A stretch of DNA of 26,176 bases from assembly GCA_015680685.1 (NCBI GenBank), contig MNCI01025274.1:5309-31484 (forward strand), given 5' to 3'. How positions within the stretch are numbered: the stretch's first letter is position 1; each line of letters begins with the position of its first letter. Source of the DNA: Gnetum montanum. Lineage: Eukaryota > Streptophyta > Gnetopsida > Gnetales > Gnetaceae. The position numbers were made by a program, and so were the translations under genes. The notes beneath the pieces were generated by a model. The model did not search any database. It was not told the origin of the DNA and saw only the letters and a list, made by a program, of their open reading frames with translations. Shown one piece after another: positions 18,287 through 26,176 of the stretch.

Positions 18287-21139
18287 TCACACTATCCTTG
18301 GGGGTGGTGGTTCTGATGGACCTTCTCCAGCCTCTGGTCCATCTGTTGGTGGCAGCACGAATGACAGTTGCCCAGCGACAGCTGCAACTTCTGGAGGCAG
18401 CCGGAAAGCCTCCAAGAGAGCCCTCATCTTTTCTTCTTTTCTTCTGGGGTCGTTCATGGTCCAGGTAGCTTCTCAAATTTGTGCTGGAGCTGGAACTTCC
18501 CAAGGGCAGAGTAGCGCTGGAAAGAGTTCTTTTAAATTGACAAACTAGGCTGCGAATTGCTTGCGTTCAATGTCGAAAGCTCAGATTGATGCCTGTAGCT
18601 ACTGGTAGTCATTCATTCTTCGGGCCAGGTCCTCCGTGACTGTGTGTTGTCCTTCAAAGCTTAGGCAGAGGACCTCAAGTTCTATGTTTGCTGTTTCCAG
18701 CTTCTATTCTTTTGCCTTGTGCACCTGGAACTCACCCTCGTATAGGGAATACGGGGCAGCCACTTGCTTTTCTAACTCTGACGATGATCTTCCGGCTGTG
18801 AGCATAGCCAAATTTGCATATCGAAGGTTGACCAATTCCATGTATTCTGTCATTTCCTCAATCTGCAGCTCCTTTAGGTGAATTTCTGCTTTGTTGTAGG
18901 CGTTCAACCCATCAAAGATAGATGACCATACCTCGCCTCCCTCTTGAAGCTACTGGAGCGCTTGGTTCATCTTGGCTTTGGCAACTTGCATGTGCTTCTC
19001 GTTTACCTCCTTCTGCAATCCCACTTGGTCCCTGTAATGATTTTTAACTTTTTCAAATTTCAGGGCCTCGCTTTTCCAAACGGCAATCTCGATTGCAGAC
19101 TTCTGTTACAATGCCCGAACCTCCTCCATTGACAGATTTCGATTTTCAGCTGCCAACCTTCTTATGTCTGCATTCACCGTAGCTAGCTCCTCTTGCTATT
19201 GGTGGATAAAATTTTTCATGTGTTCATTCTCCGCACCAACATTACGTAGGCGATGAACTTCCGTGGTCAGCTGCACGTTTTCCTAGCGAACCTCCACCAA
19301 GTCCTTCTCTAAGTGATATGCTCGGGCATCTGCTATGGCCTTGTCAAGGATCGTTGTCTCTCGCACATCCTCAACAACCTGAAGTTTAAGCTAAAGCTAT
19401 TGAAAAGCTTCATCTCTGGTGATTTCACGATTGAGGATGGCTGGATCGGCAAGCTGGGCTCTTAATTGGGCTACCTCAGTTGCCAAGCGCTGACAAGTGA
19501 CTTGAGCAGCTTCAAGTTGCCCTTCCAAAACAAGGCTCTTGCCCCTTGCCGAGAGCAGCTTCGACTAGGTTGTAGTAATGGTGTCTGGAAGGTCAAAGAC
19601 ATTTGGAAGTGGTTGCCAAGTTCCCACCAGTTGGTCCAATAGCTCTTCATGTTGGGCTGCATCGATCTTGCTACATGAAGTTCCAACAAACACCTATACA
19701 TCTTGTGGTCCATGAATGTTTGGTACAGGTGCTGCCAGTGCATTGAGAACCGTAGCAATCGTGCCAACAACCACTTCAGCTGCAACTTCCTGTCCCTGGT
19801 GCTGCATCACCAGGATCGTCGCCCCTTCACCATCTTCCAAGCGCACCGAGAAGGTAGCAGCATTCCCTGAGATTTCAGGAAATAGCTGTTGGGTTGCAGT
19901 TGATACATCTTGAATGCTTGGATATGTTCTAGTTGGAATTGGTGCTCGGGTGATGGAGAATATTGGCCCTGCCCTTTCAAGCAAGCTGACTGATTGAGCC
20001 ACTTGTTCCAGGTGACTCATGGCAGGATGATAGACCGAAGTATCCTCTCCTCCAGTCCGACCGGATTGCTCTTGCTGGCTCAAGAGTATTTCCCAAATCT
20101 CACGGATGTATTCTGCAGTGGTTTGCAAGCCCGGCTACGTTGTTTGTGCAGATGGTGGAGGTGGTTGCTACTCTTCCTCAGTCTATGTGGCGGCAGGAGT
20201 TTTGTCTTTTATCATCTCTAGCCATGAGGCAATTGGGGCACACCGGATTATGTCATTAGAGTAACGTGCTATCCCTGCTCGTTTGCATAACTTTCAGATT
20301 AGGCAGGGAAAAGGGAGAGAGCATCTTCCACGTTCATTCTCAGCGAACCTTTTTTCAATCTCTAGAAACAATAGTTGTGAAAGACTCATGGGAAATTTCC
20401 CACTCAAGGTGGCACATGCACGAGCAAAGAAGGCTGTGATCTTGCTGGGTCTTACTGTTGGATTCAAATGGTAAGATGCTATCTTGGAGTATACTCTCTC
20501 CGCCGTGGTCAAGGAGCCAAATTCCTTGCACTCAACCCCATAGCACCGTTGGATCCATTGTGCCTTTACCTCTGGATCAGCCTGTTTTGGAATTTTTGCC
20601 ACATCTGCCCCAATTTCAGGCAACCCCAAAGCTTGCACTATTTCTTCTGAAGAGTAAGAGACATAAATGTCTTTGATTCTTACTCTTGACCTTGGTTGCT
20701 GATTCGTCCAGAAGAGATAAGTTTCTCCTAAGTGCCATTCACCACTGGTCGTGATGATTGGCCACATCGGAGAGTTCTGCAGCTGAAGCCTCACGTCTTC
20801 TGGAGCGTTCGCGAGGAATGATCCAAAATTTAGCTCTTGGAGAACCATCCATTGCACCTCATGTGGCATGATATCATCAAGGTAGGCTTGGGTCAGGGTG
20901 ACCTCAAGATGTGGTGCTATCCCAAGAGTCTCATCCCTGAGCGATTGCCTGTCGAGAATCTCCTCTTCAAGAATCTGGTGAACAAATTCCACCTCAGGTC
21001 TTTCACAGAAGGGCCCAGTTGCATGAAATCCCTCCGCATACTCTGGTTGTTGCCCACCTTGTCCCCTTCTCGTACGTGGGAGCTTGTCCCTTGGTTGAGA
21101 TGGTCCTTCATCCCTTGGGTGTCTCGGTTTGGGTGCCAT
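18287..21139 (-). pseudogene. ORF3 (plant transposon-protein-like, coiled coil), 950 codons with 17 stops
   Basis: One reading frame from ATG 21139 to TGA 18287-18289, without a frameshift. Residues 1-281 are open: basic N-terminus (MAPKPRHPRDEGPSQPRDKL), then about 95-260 with VQWMVLQELNFGSF, HLGETYLFWTNQQPRSRVRI and YVSYSSEEIVQALGLPEIGA. This resembles the putative plant transposon protein domain found in Athila-type third ORFs, where a V/F-S-x-x-x-I-x-x-x-L-G-L-P stretch is typical. Residues roughly 520-840 are a long heptad-like coiled coil (LEGQLEAAQVTCQRLATEVA, EENVQLTTEVHRLRNV with a stop inside). The C-terminal ~60 residues are proline-rich. After residue 281 there are 17 in-frame stops: 13 TAG, 3 TGA, 1 TAA. 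Role of ORF3 unknown; env-like was proposed for Athila, but no membrane segment is evident. Assignment by motif memory. Confidence 0.75.
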
Positions 21140-22243
21140 TTGAAATCAAACATAACCACCCGTTAGACCATTCATAAGTAGTTTAAGATGGTCTGTATAT
21201 ACTTTCTCAGTTTGACCAAGTTATGTTAATGGCATAGGCACACCGTTACGTTTCCCGAAGTGTTACGTTAGGGGTTAGGGCCAAAGTTTTTGTAATTAAC
21301 AATCTAATTAATTAATTAATTAGTTATAGTTAGTTTCACAAAGGCACCACCCCCCACGACTGAGAGCATACCTTTGGTTGCTTAAAAGGTTAAGGATTGG
21401 TTGTTGAGAACTCGCGACAAAATGTAGGTGCATTGGGAAAAGTTAGGTAGAAAAAACGGTAAAAACTCCCCTCAGTTTGGACCCCAAATGATGAAAAATG
21501 GCAAAGTGTGGTGAGGTATATATAGGGGTTACGCGCTGTGTTGATGCAGCTGCGTATACGCGGCTGCATATACACAGTTACTGCGTCAACGGGGCCCCGT
21601 CGATGCAGGGGTGTTCACTTGTTGACGAGCGTTGACCAACCCATAAAAAACCCGAAATGATGAATTTGAAACTCCAAATTGAGGTGGTTGAAGCGCATGA
21701 AAGGCCTGGACATGGCTAAGGACATGAGGAAGGGAATTAAACATCAAAAAGAGACAAAAAGAGGAGAACAGAACTTAAAAAGAACTCCGTGGGTAATAAA
21801 TCGAGCAATGGGACCCAAAAACTAGTCAACCATGAAATCCAAAGGAAGGGAGAGTTAACAAGAGGGACCAAGGAAATGCAGGTGGGTCCTCCCCATAGCA
21901 GAACATAGCCTTAGTAGCCCTTACATAGCCCTCAACATCGAGGTCCATGGGCCCCGGGGCCAAGAATGGTGTTCGCCAGGTAAGAATCTGACCCAAGAGA
22001 TCCCGCCAAGGCATGGGAAACCCATGGATACCACGACACACTTTCACGACATAAAACAAGTAGTGAGGTGAGTGGCAGAGAGAATTGGATGAGGATAGAG
22101 ACAAGAGAATGGTATTCCGATCGTCGATCACAGGAAACCCCATGTGGAGATGTGGTGAAGTGACCCGATAGAATCGTTCCAAAGTTCAAAGCCAAAACCA
22201 TCTGCATTCAGTGACATCACAGTAATAGACGAAGTCCTAGCCA
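21140..22243 (-). other. Spacer between PBS and ORF3
   Basis: Homologous to the pol-ORF3 spacers at 4.4-5.7 kb (inverted) and 12.8-13.75 kb: GTGATGTCACTGAATGCAGA at the PBS side, CCCATGGACC, GCTATGTAAGGGC, TGGGGAGGACCCACCTGCAT (about 21870) and GCTCTCAGTCGTGGGGGGTG (about 21355). ORFs at 21826-22207 lie in this spacer, have no family match and do not recur as ORFs in the other copies, so I do not call them genes. Confidence 0.7.
21517..21605 (-). promoter_or_regulatory. Internal promoter-like module upstream of ORF3
   Basis: Minus strand: CTATATATACC (TATATATA at 21524-21517), preceded by a 26-bp near-perfect palindrome at 21544-21569 centred on CGTATACG (one mispaired position out of 13), then TGTGTATATGCA, CCGTTGACGCAG and CATCGACGGGGCCCCG up to about 21605. 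TATA is about 380 bp before the ORF3 ATG and about 740 bp after the LTR. The same order of motifs is seen at 4939-5030. Confidence 0.55.
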
Positions 22244-22261
22244 TCCTCGGCAACAGCACCA
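22244..22261 (-). other. Primer-binding site
   Basis: Directly after the 5' LTR the minus strand reads TGGTGCTGTTGCCGAGGA. It resembles TGGCGCCGTTGCCGGGG-type sites of plant Ty3/gypsy elements (which I recall as tRNA-Asp complementary), with C-to-T and G-to-A changes. It fixes the orientation of the element. Confidence 0.75.
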
Positions 22262-22262
22262 A

Positions 22263-23190
22263 TGATGAGAGGCTAGGTACCCCTACGCCCAACCATACGA
22301 ATCATGGGCGTTCACACACAACCCGGTCGAATTCCATAGACTGTAAGTACTTAACATACATCATACTTTAACCAGTGGAACTCTAGGTTAGAACGGTCAT
22401 TGTCTTCCTAACCTCACTTGTGATGTTCTGTTTATGATGGTTAAGTGAGACTAAGGCTAATGATTTTTATAGCTTTTTGCATATATTTTGGCGGCTAATT
22501 TAAGGTATGAAAGGTAAGGAATAAACTATTATCTAATCTCTAATTATCCTAACTTGTATTCTAACTATTCCTAGCATAAGTATCCGGTCCCATCTTCCGA
22601 GCATGTTCTGAGCATCTCCTAACACTTCTGGGTTACCAAATGTTAAGCATCACTGGGTTTACCAAGTGTTTGATTTATGTTTGAGATGGTCGTACTTATG
22701 ACCTTTACAAACTACGAATGAGTAATAGCGATTGAAATACTAATAACAGAAACCTAAGTAATTAGCAAGTAATTAACAAAGCATAAACATATTAAACTAC
22801 TGAATGCGTAAAATAGCTAAGTCTAAATGTTGCAAGGAATGCTTGAATAGTTCATCTTTATTGCCATCACGCCAATGGGCTCAGATACATCAATGTTCGA
22901 ATAAAGAGCCGATCACTTTTCTTACACCTGTTGTGGGCACTTGGAAAATATTCTATCTCCTACGGGAACAACCTGCAAGAGCTTCACTACAACTGACTGA
23001 AAGATGCTTAAATGAGGTGGAAGGCCCTCTTATTTATAGGCTGAGAAAGGTGGCTGCGTAAATGGGGCCACGTTGATGCAGGAAGGCTACGTTGACGGGC
23101 CCACGTTGACATGCCCGCGTCAACGCGGCCACGTATACACGGCCCTGTATACGCGGCCCAGTCGACGCAGGACTTAATGACACTTCATCA
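22263..23190 (-). mobile_element. 5' LTR, complete (928 bp)
   Basis: Sense strand minus: starts TGATGAAGTGTCATTAAGTC at 23190 and ends GGTACCTAGCCTCTCATCA at 22263, giving TGATGA/TCATCA terminal inverted repeats. TATAAATA at 23038-23031, AATAAA at 22862-22857 about 170 bp downstream, paired GTTACCAAA/TTTACCAAG at 22632 and 22658. The predicted R lies between about 23000 and 22840, leaving a long U5 of nearly 600 bp. Confidence 0.9.
23031..23168 (-). promoter_or_regulatory. U3 of the 5' LTR: TATA box with GTCGAC- and GTATAC-type palindromes
   Basis: Upstream of TATAAATA (23038-23031) the 130-bp U3 has ACGTTGACG (twice), GCGTCAACGC, CGTATACACG, GTATACGCGG and AGTCGACGC (about 23160). The GTTGAC and GTCAAC forms are single-transition variants of GTCGAC. 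It contains about 40 bp more than the 3' LTR U3, including both GTATAC motifs. Confidence 0.6.
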
Positions 23191-23943
23191 ATAATCTTAG
23201 CAAATAGTACGTGGGTGCTTGTAGCATAGATTTTTCTTAATTGTATGGTATCTTATTGGAGTTACATTACACCTAGATACATTTCATGAACAATAATAAG
23301 ATTAAGATTGATTCATATTCATTACAATACTTTAACTTAGAATAGATTTACTTTCAATGCAATTTTCTTTCTATATACTTAGTTAATATTTACATTTCTA
23401 TGTACATTAATATTTGGTGGAATGAGTGTGACCAGTTTTGAGCATAAACATGTATTCACTTGGTAATCCTAGTAGCACTATCATTTGGTTTGCCCAATAG
23501 CGTAATGCTAGGTAATCCTAGCAATGGATGCATGAGTGTTTCTAAATCATTATAGAAACAACTCTCATCCAAGTCATTTAGGTGTGAGAGTGCAAAGGAT
23601 GGGTGGAGAGATCCCAAAAAAGCAATAAAGGGATTCAACAATCTAAGCTTACAACAACAATCTCGATAATTTTATACAAGAATTATGAAGGTGGTTAGAC
23701 AAGCAAGAAGAGGGAAGTTTGAGAAAATCAACCCTTACTAGCCATTATCAAACATAACAAAGATGGATCATCTTACCTCCTTACTTAGATATCTTGCTTA
23801 CTAGGAGGAATTATCAGATTATTGGATTGCTATGTAGCACTTGTTTTCTTTTTCCTTGCTATCTCCTGTAGTAGCCATAGTCTTCTCTCCCTTCCCAGCC
23901 ACACTCTTTGCTCTTGTATCCCCCCTTTTTTTATCCTGCTTAG
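23191..23943. other. Old LTR-derived sequence and 3' flank of the phosphatase-like gene
   Basis: About 23430-23540 resembles the R-U5 part of the plus-oriented LTR at 14540-14600: GTTTTGAGCATAAACATGTA, then CTTGGTAATCC (23459) and CTAGGTAATCC (23508) with a GCCCAATAGCG between. The minus-strand element therefore seems to have inserted into an older LTR. From about 23650 to 23943 nothing recognisable; small ORFs here are not supported. Confidence 0.4.
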
Positions 23944-25405
23944 CTACTGGATCTTGGTGGTCACCACGACTGGAGCCGCCGAAGGTCCGAGCCAACGCTG
24001 CGCCTCCTTAATGTCCCCGTAGCGAAAGAGAACATCCCTCGCCTCGCGGCCGGAAATCATAAGGGTAATCTCCCGAGATTCCCTAACTGAAAGGCATAAA
24101 ACGCAAGTTAAATAGAAACACTATTATATAATGTCCGTGACTCACTACACGCATAACATCAGAACACGCAGCGGCCTTACCGGGGCCAAACGACAATGGA
24201 AATGGCGGGAGTTCCCTCTCCACATCCTCGATGGTGAGAGGCGGATCCAACGTCCAGTCCTCATGCAGCCATCCGAGTTCCTGAAAATTCTTAAAAGGGC
24301 ACTCGTAACGGGTGTGATACTCATGCATCTCATGGCCAATTTGCCCAATAACACCGGCACGCACGTTGTTGGTAGCGGTAAACGCCATTATTGCCGTTTC
24401 GGCCCAGGCCAACGTATCGCCATCGCCAAGTAGCTGGTTGTCATGTATAAAAAACCTGTACCATACAGCGTAAGCTTAACGTACACTTTGCGCATAGACT
24501 TCTCTTATCCTTCACATCAATAATAGACGTTATAACAAAAATAGAGACAATACAGTTAGCCAAATCTGCTTACCTGCCTGCGTAGTACACCGTGCCTTGT
24601 GGGTTCTGGAAGTACGTCGACACATGAAGAGCCATGAACAACGTGTTATATGCATGATAACAGTTGAAATGGGCCATGCCCCAGATCCAGTGTAAGCTTC
24701 GCAGACCGCGGGCACTGAGCACTTGGTCCTTGGGATAACCCGTGTCGATGGCTCCGTCCGTTAGGTAAGCCAGAATTCCCTGTGCCGACCTTGCCAATAG
24801 GTGCTCCAAAATGGCACCGGCCACATCCTCGGTCACATTAGACCAGACAATGATGCTGAAGTTGCGCAGCAGAAACTGCAGAAACTCCAGCGCCCCCTTT
24901 CGGAACCAGATGGCCTTCCCCTGCACTCTTGTGTGAGGGGGAGGGACATTGGGGACGATGGGATTCACCCAGCACAAAACCCCAATGAGGTCTAGCACAA
25001 TCAGGATGGGCTTTTGCGCGACGCTGAATAGAAAAGCCAAAGTGTATATTAATACCTACATCTTCATTCGCATGACTAACACGAAAAACTCATAAAACGC
25101 ACCTAGGCCGACATCGCCCAAACCCTTGCAATAACGCAAGGTTCGTCCCTGACGACGGCGATAAACGCAACCCTTTCAAACCCTCGCATAGACCCGAGGT
25201 CCATAACTCAAAATCAACATGCACGCAAACGAAAATATACCACGAAAAGCTGCAATACAAATGAAAGTATGTGAGGATCGACTAACCGGTTCAATGGCGC
25301 GGGGTCTCGAACATCGATCAAAGCCTGCGAAACACGGTCCAGAGTTGCTTGCATTTCGTCGATTTTGGCCAGTTTTGCGTTCTTCTTCTTTGTCTTCGGC
25401 GCCAT
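23944..25405 (-). CDS. HAD/NIF (FCP1-like) phosphatase-domain protein, four exons, probably catalytically altered
   Basis: Exons on the minus strand: 25405-25287, 25023-24574, 24455-24181, 24086-23944 (stop TAG). All introns are GT-AG (263, 118, 94 bp), phases agree at each junction, and the total is 987 bp, 328 residues. Exon 1 gives a lysine-rich start (MAPKTKKKNAKL). Exon 2 holds the HAD fold: motif I KPILIVLDLIGVLC (D51), GKAIWFRKGALEFLQFLLRN, motif II IIVWSNVT (about 97-104), GYPKDQVL (lysine 138), NTLFMALHVSTYFQNPQG (166-183). In the FCP1/SCP/UBLCP1 family motif I is DxD and the NT block carries an Asp pair; here residue 53 is I and residues 171-172 are A-L. A pseudophosphatase or protein-binding role is inferred. 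Residues 190-328 (FFIHDNQLLGDGDTLAWAET, then HEMHEYHTRYECPFKNFQEL) are unfamiliar. CpG is plentiful, unlike the decayed TEs. Start chosen as the first ATG of the open frame, context CGCAATGG. Confidence 0.75.
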
Positions 25406-25829
25406 TGCGACGGTTTCAGAATTTCTTCACAGCCTAACGCTTGCAAATCTCCGCAAGATCCCATGTCCTAACTCTCTGCCTTTCCTTTTCTCAGCGACAG
25501 TTGCGAATTCAAATTCATGATAGCCAACAACCAGCTCTCATCGAAGAACCACTTACTTATACACGAGGATCACCGACTTGATATCAGAATTAAGCGGAAC
25601 TTTCCTGAAACGGAATCCGCAAATCTAGATATTAATGCGGCCGATATCGCACGCGCCACTGTCCGAAATGACGTTAAACTACCACATCTTATCACCTTGT
25701 AATCGGGTTACATTGATTATACCTCGTCTATAATATTCAAAACTTAGTTAGCCTTCCACGTTTGGCGGCATCACGTCACTTGTCTCCTAACCATTTACGC
25801 ACTTGCCGGTTTTGCAGGACAGACGGAGA
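25406..25829. other. Divergent intergenic region with a possible leader exon
   Basis: This lies between the two divergent genes. A plus-strand ORF at 25517-25702 (MIANNQLSSKNHLLIHEDHR...) has no recognised family. It could be an upstream exon of the pol-type ORF: a branch-point-like CTAAC at 25787-25791 and TTTTGCAG at 25810-25817 look like a 3' splice site, and a weak donor at 25672 (GAC|GTTAAA, about) would keep phase. No clear TATA box. Could instead be a shared bidirectional promoter. Confidence 0.3.
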
Positions 25830-26176
25830 ATGGACGCCACAGTTTCAGCACCCTTAGCTTTGACAGGCCCATATGGGAACTTAATTAGACAGTTTGACTC
25901 CACGCTAGTAGACGTTAACCTCCCTTTAGAAAGCGTAACCATAGCTGCATCGGAGATGTCCCCAGAATGGCCAGAACAGTCAACGCGCACGCTAGACTTG
26001 GAGGCTGGAGACATAACCGAGGACCCCCTTAGTGAGGTCCCTATCGTTACGCATAAGGGTGGGACTAAAACGCTCAAAGACAGTTCTTTGTTAGACGAAA
26101 AAATGCACAACGCAATAAAACGGGTCCTGCAAGACAACATTACTGTCTTTGCATGGTCATACGAGGATATGCCTGG
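25830..26176 (+). CDS. pol: Ty3/gypsy pol-type ORF, protease-RT linker, open to window end
   Basis: The frame is open from about 25791 to 26176 with the first ATG at 25830 (MDATVSAPLALTGPYGNLIR...). It ends in KRVLQDNITVFAWSYEDMPG, the F-A-W-S-x-x-D-M-P-G block that directly precedes the RT domain in plant Ty3/gypsy polyproteins; the RT itself must lie beyond the window. There are 115 clean codons and no stops, and CpGs are intact, unlike every other pol in the window. There is no protease sequence upstream; instead the divergent phosphatase-like gene starts 425 bp away. A possible 3' splice site (TTTTGCAG at 25817) precedes it; Ogre-type elements are known for an intron between protease and RT. 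Either a young element or a pol-derived host gene. Confidence 0.7.
   Translation, partial: MDATVSAPLALTGPYGNLIRQFDSTLVDVNLPLESVTIAASEMSPEWPEQSTRTLDLEAGDITEDPLSEVPIVTHKGGTKTLKDSSLLDEKMHNAIKRVLQDNITVFAWSYEDMP

Larger units (their letters stand above)
17386..23190 (-). mobile_element. Non-autonomous Athila-like LTR retrotransposon carrying only ORF3
   Basis: On the minus strand: 5' LTR (23190-22263), PBS (22261-22244), about 1.1 kb spacer with internal TATA, ORF3 (21139-18287), pre-LTR box and PPT (18081-18048) and a 3' LTR (18047-17386) that lacks its last ~235 bp. Gag, protease, RT, RNase H and integrase are all absent: the PBS is followed within about 30 bp by sequence that in the plus-strand element lies downstream of pol. 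Mobilisation in trans by an autonomous relative is inferred. The lost LTR end means no target duplication can be checked. Confidence 0.85.

Noticed and set aside
19471-19785. Minus-strand ORF in a different frame within ORF3
   Set aside because: The coiled-coil protein reads in the other frame; this is a shadow opened by its composition.
18287-21139. TAG reassignment or programmed readthrough to express ORF3
   Set aside because: TGA and TAA also occur, and TAG positions fit CAG deamination; decay is the simpler reading.
21826-22207. Two overlapping ORFs between PBS and ORF3
   Set aside because: They are in the non-coding spacer; homologous positions in the other two copies are closed by stops and no family motif is visible.

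Overview
This is plant nuclear DNA dominated by old Ty3/gypsy LTR retrotransposons of an Athila-like type (gag-pol, long spacer, extra third ORF, LTR). They are nested and inverted, and they surround two or three apparently intact non-repetitive genes. The plant assignment rests on the retroelement proteins (plant-type Retrotrans_gag, Athila-like protease-RT linker, plant transposon-protein-like ORF3), a plant L1-type LINE fragment, and a four-exon gene with short GT-AG introns. No prokaryotic features, tRNA or rRNA genes were seen. The species cannot be named from the sequence.

Layout: (1) 1-4.4 kb, minus strand: a decayed gag gene with zinc knuckle, then its leader with 25-bp tandem repeats, a primer-binding site and a long LTR-like region with a TATA box and many GGTCACGC motifs. 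(2) 4.4-6.6 kb, minus strand: spacer plus ORF3 start of an Athila-like element, an inverted copy of 11.8-13.8 kb. (3) 6.6-14.95 kb, plus strand: a decayed Athila-like element (gag end, protease, RT, RNase H, integrase, spacer, ORF3 remnant, polypurine tract, 3' LTR). Its pol is broken by two solo LTRs, each with a 5-bp target duplication (one imperfect), and by one truncated LTR remnant. All three belong to one LTR superfamily with TGATGA...TCATCA ends. (4) 14.95-17.4 kb: a host island with a 222-codon lysine/glutamate-rich repeat protein gene and a minus-strand LINE endonuclease fragment. (5) 17.39-23.19 kb, minus strand: a nearly complete non-autonomous element with 5' LTR, PBS, spacer with an internal promoter-like region, ORF3 only, PPT and a truncated 3' LTR. 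(6) 23.19-26.18 kb: an LTR remnant, then a CpG-rich segment holding an intact four-exon HAD/NIF-type phosphatase-like gene (minus) divergent from an open pol-type ORF (plus) that runs off the window.

The most unusual signal is regulatory. In every copy of the TGATGA LTR family the U3 is very short (about 80-270 bp) and holds repeated self-complementary motifs just upstream of TATAAATA. The core differs between copies (GATATC in some; GTCGAC and GTATAC in others). A similar palindrome-plus-TATA module sits inside the elements, upstream of ORF3, which suggests a second, internal promoter. The 950-codon ORF3 of the 17-23 kb element has no frameshift but 17 internal stops, 13 of them TAG, a pattern expected from deamination of methylated CAG (CHG) sites.
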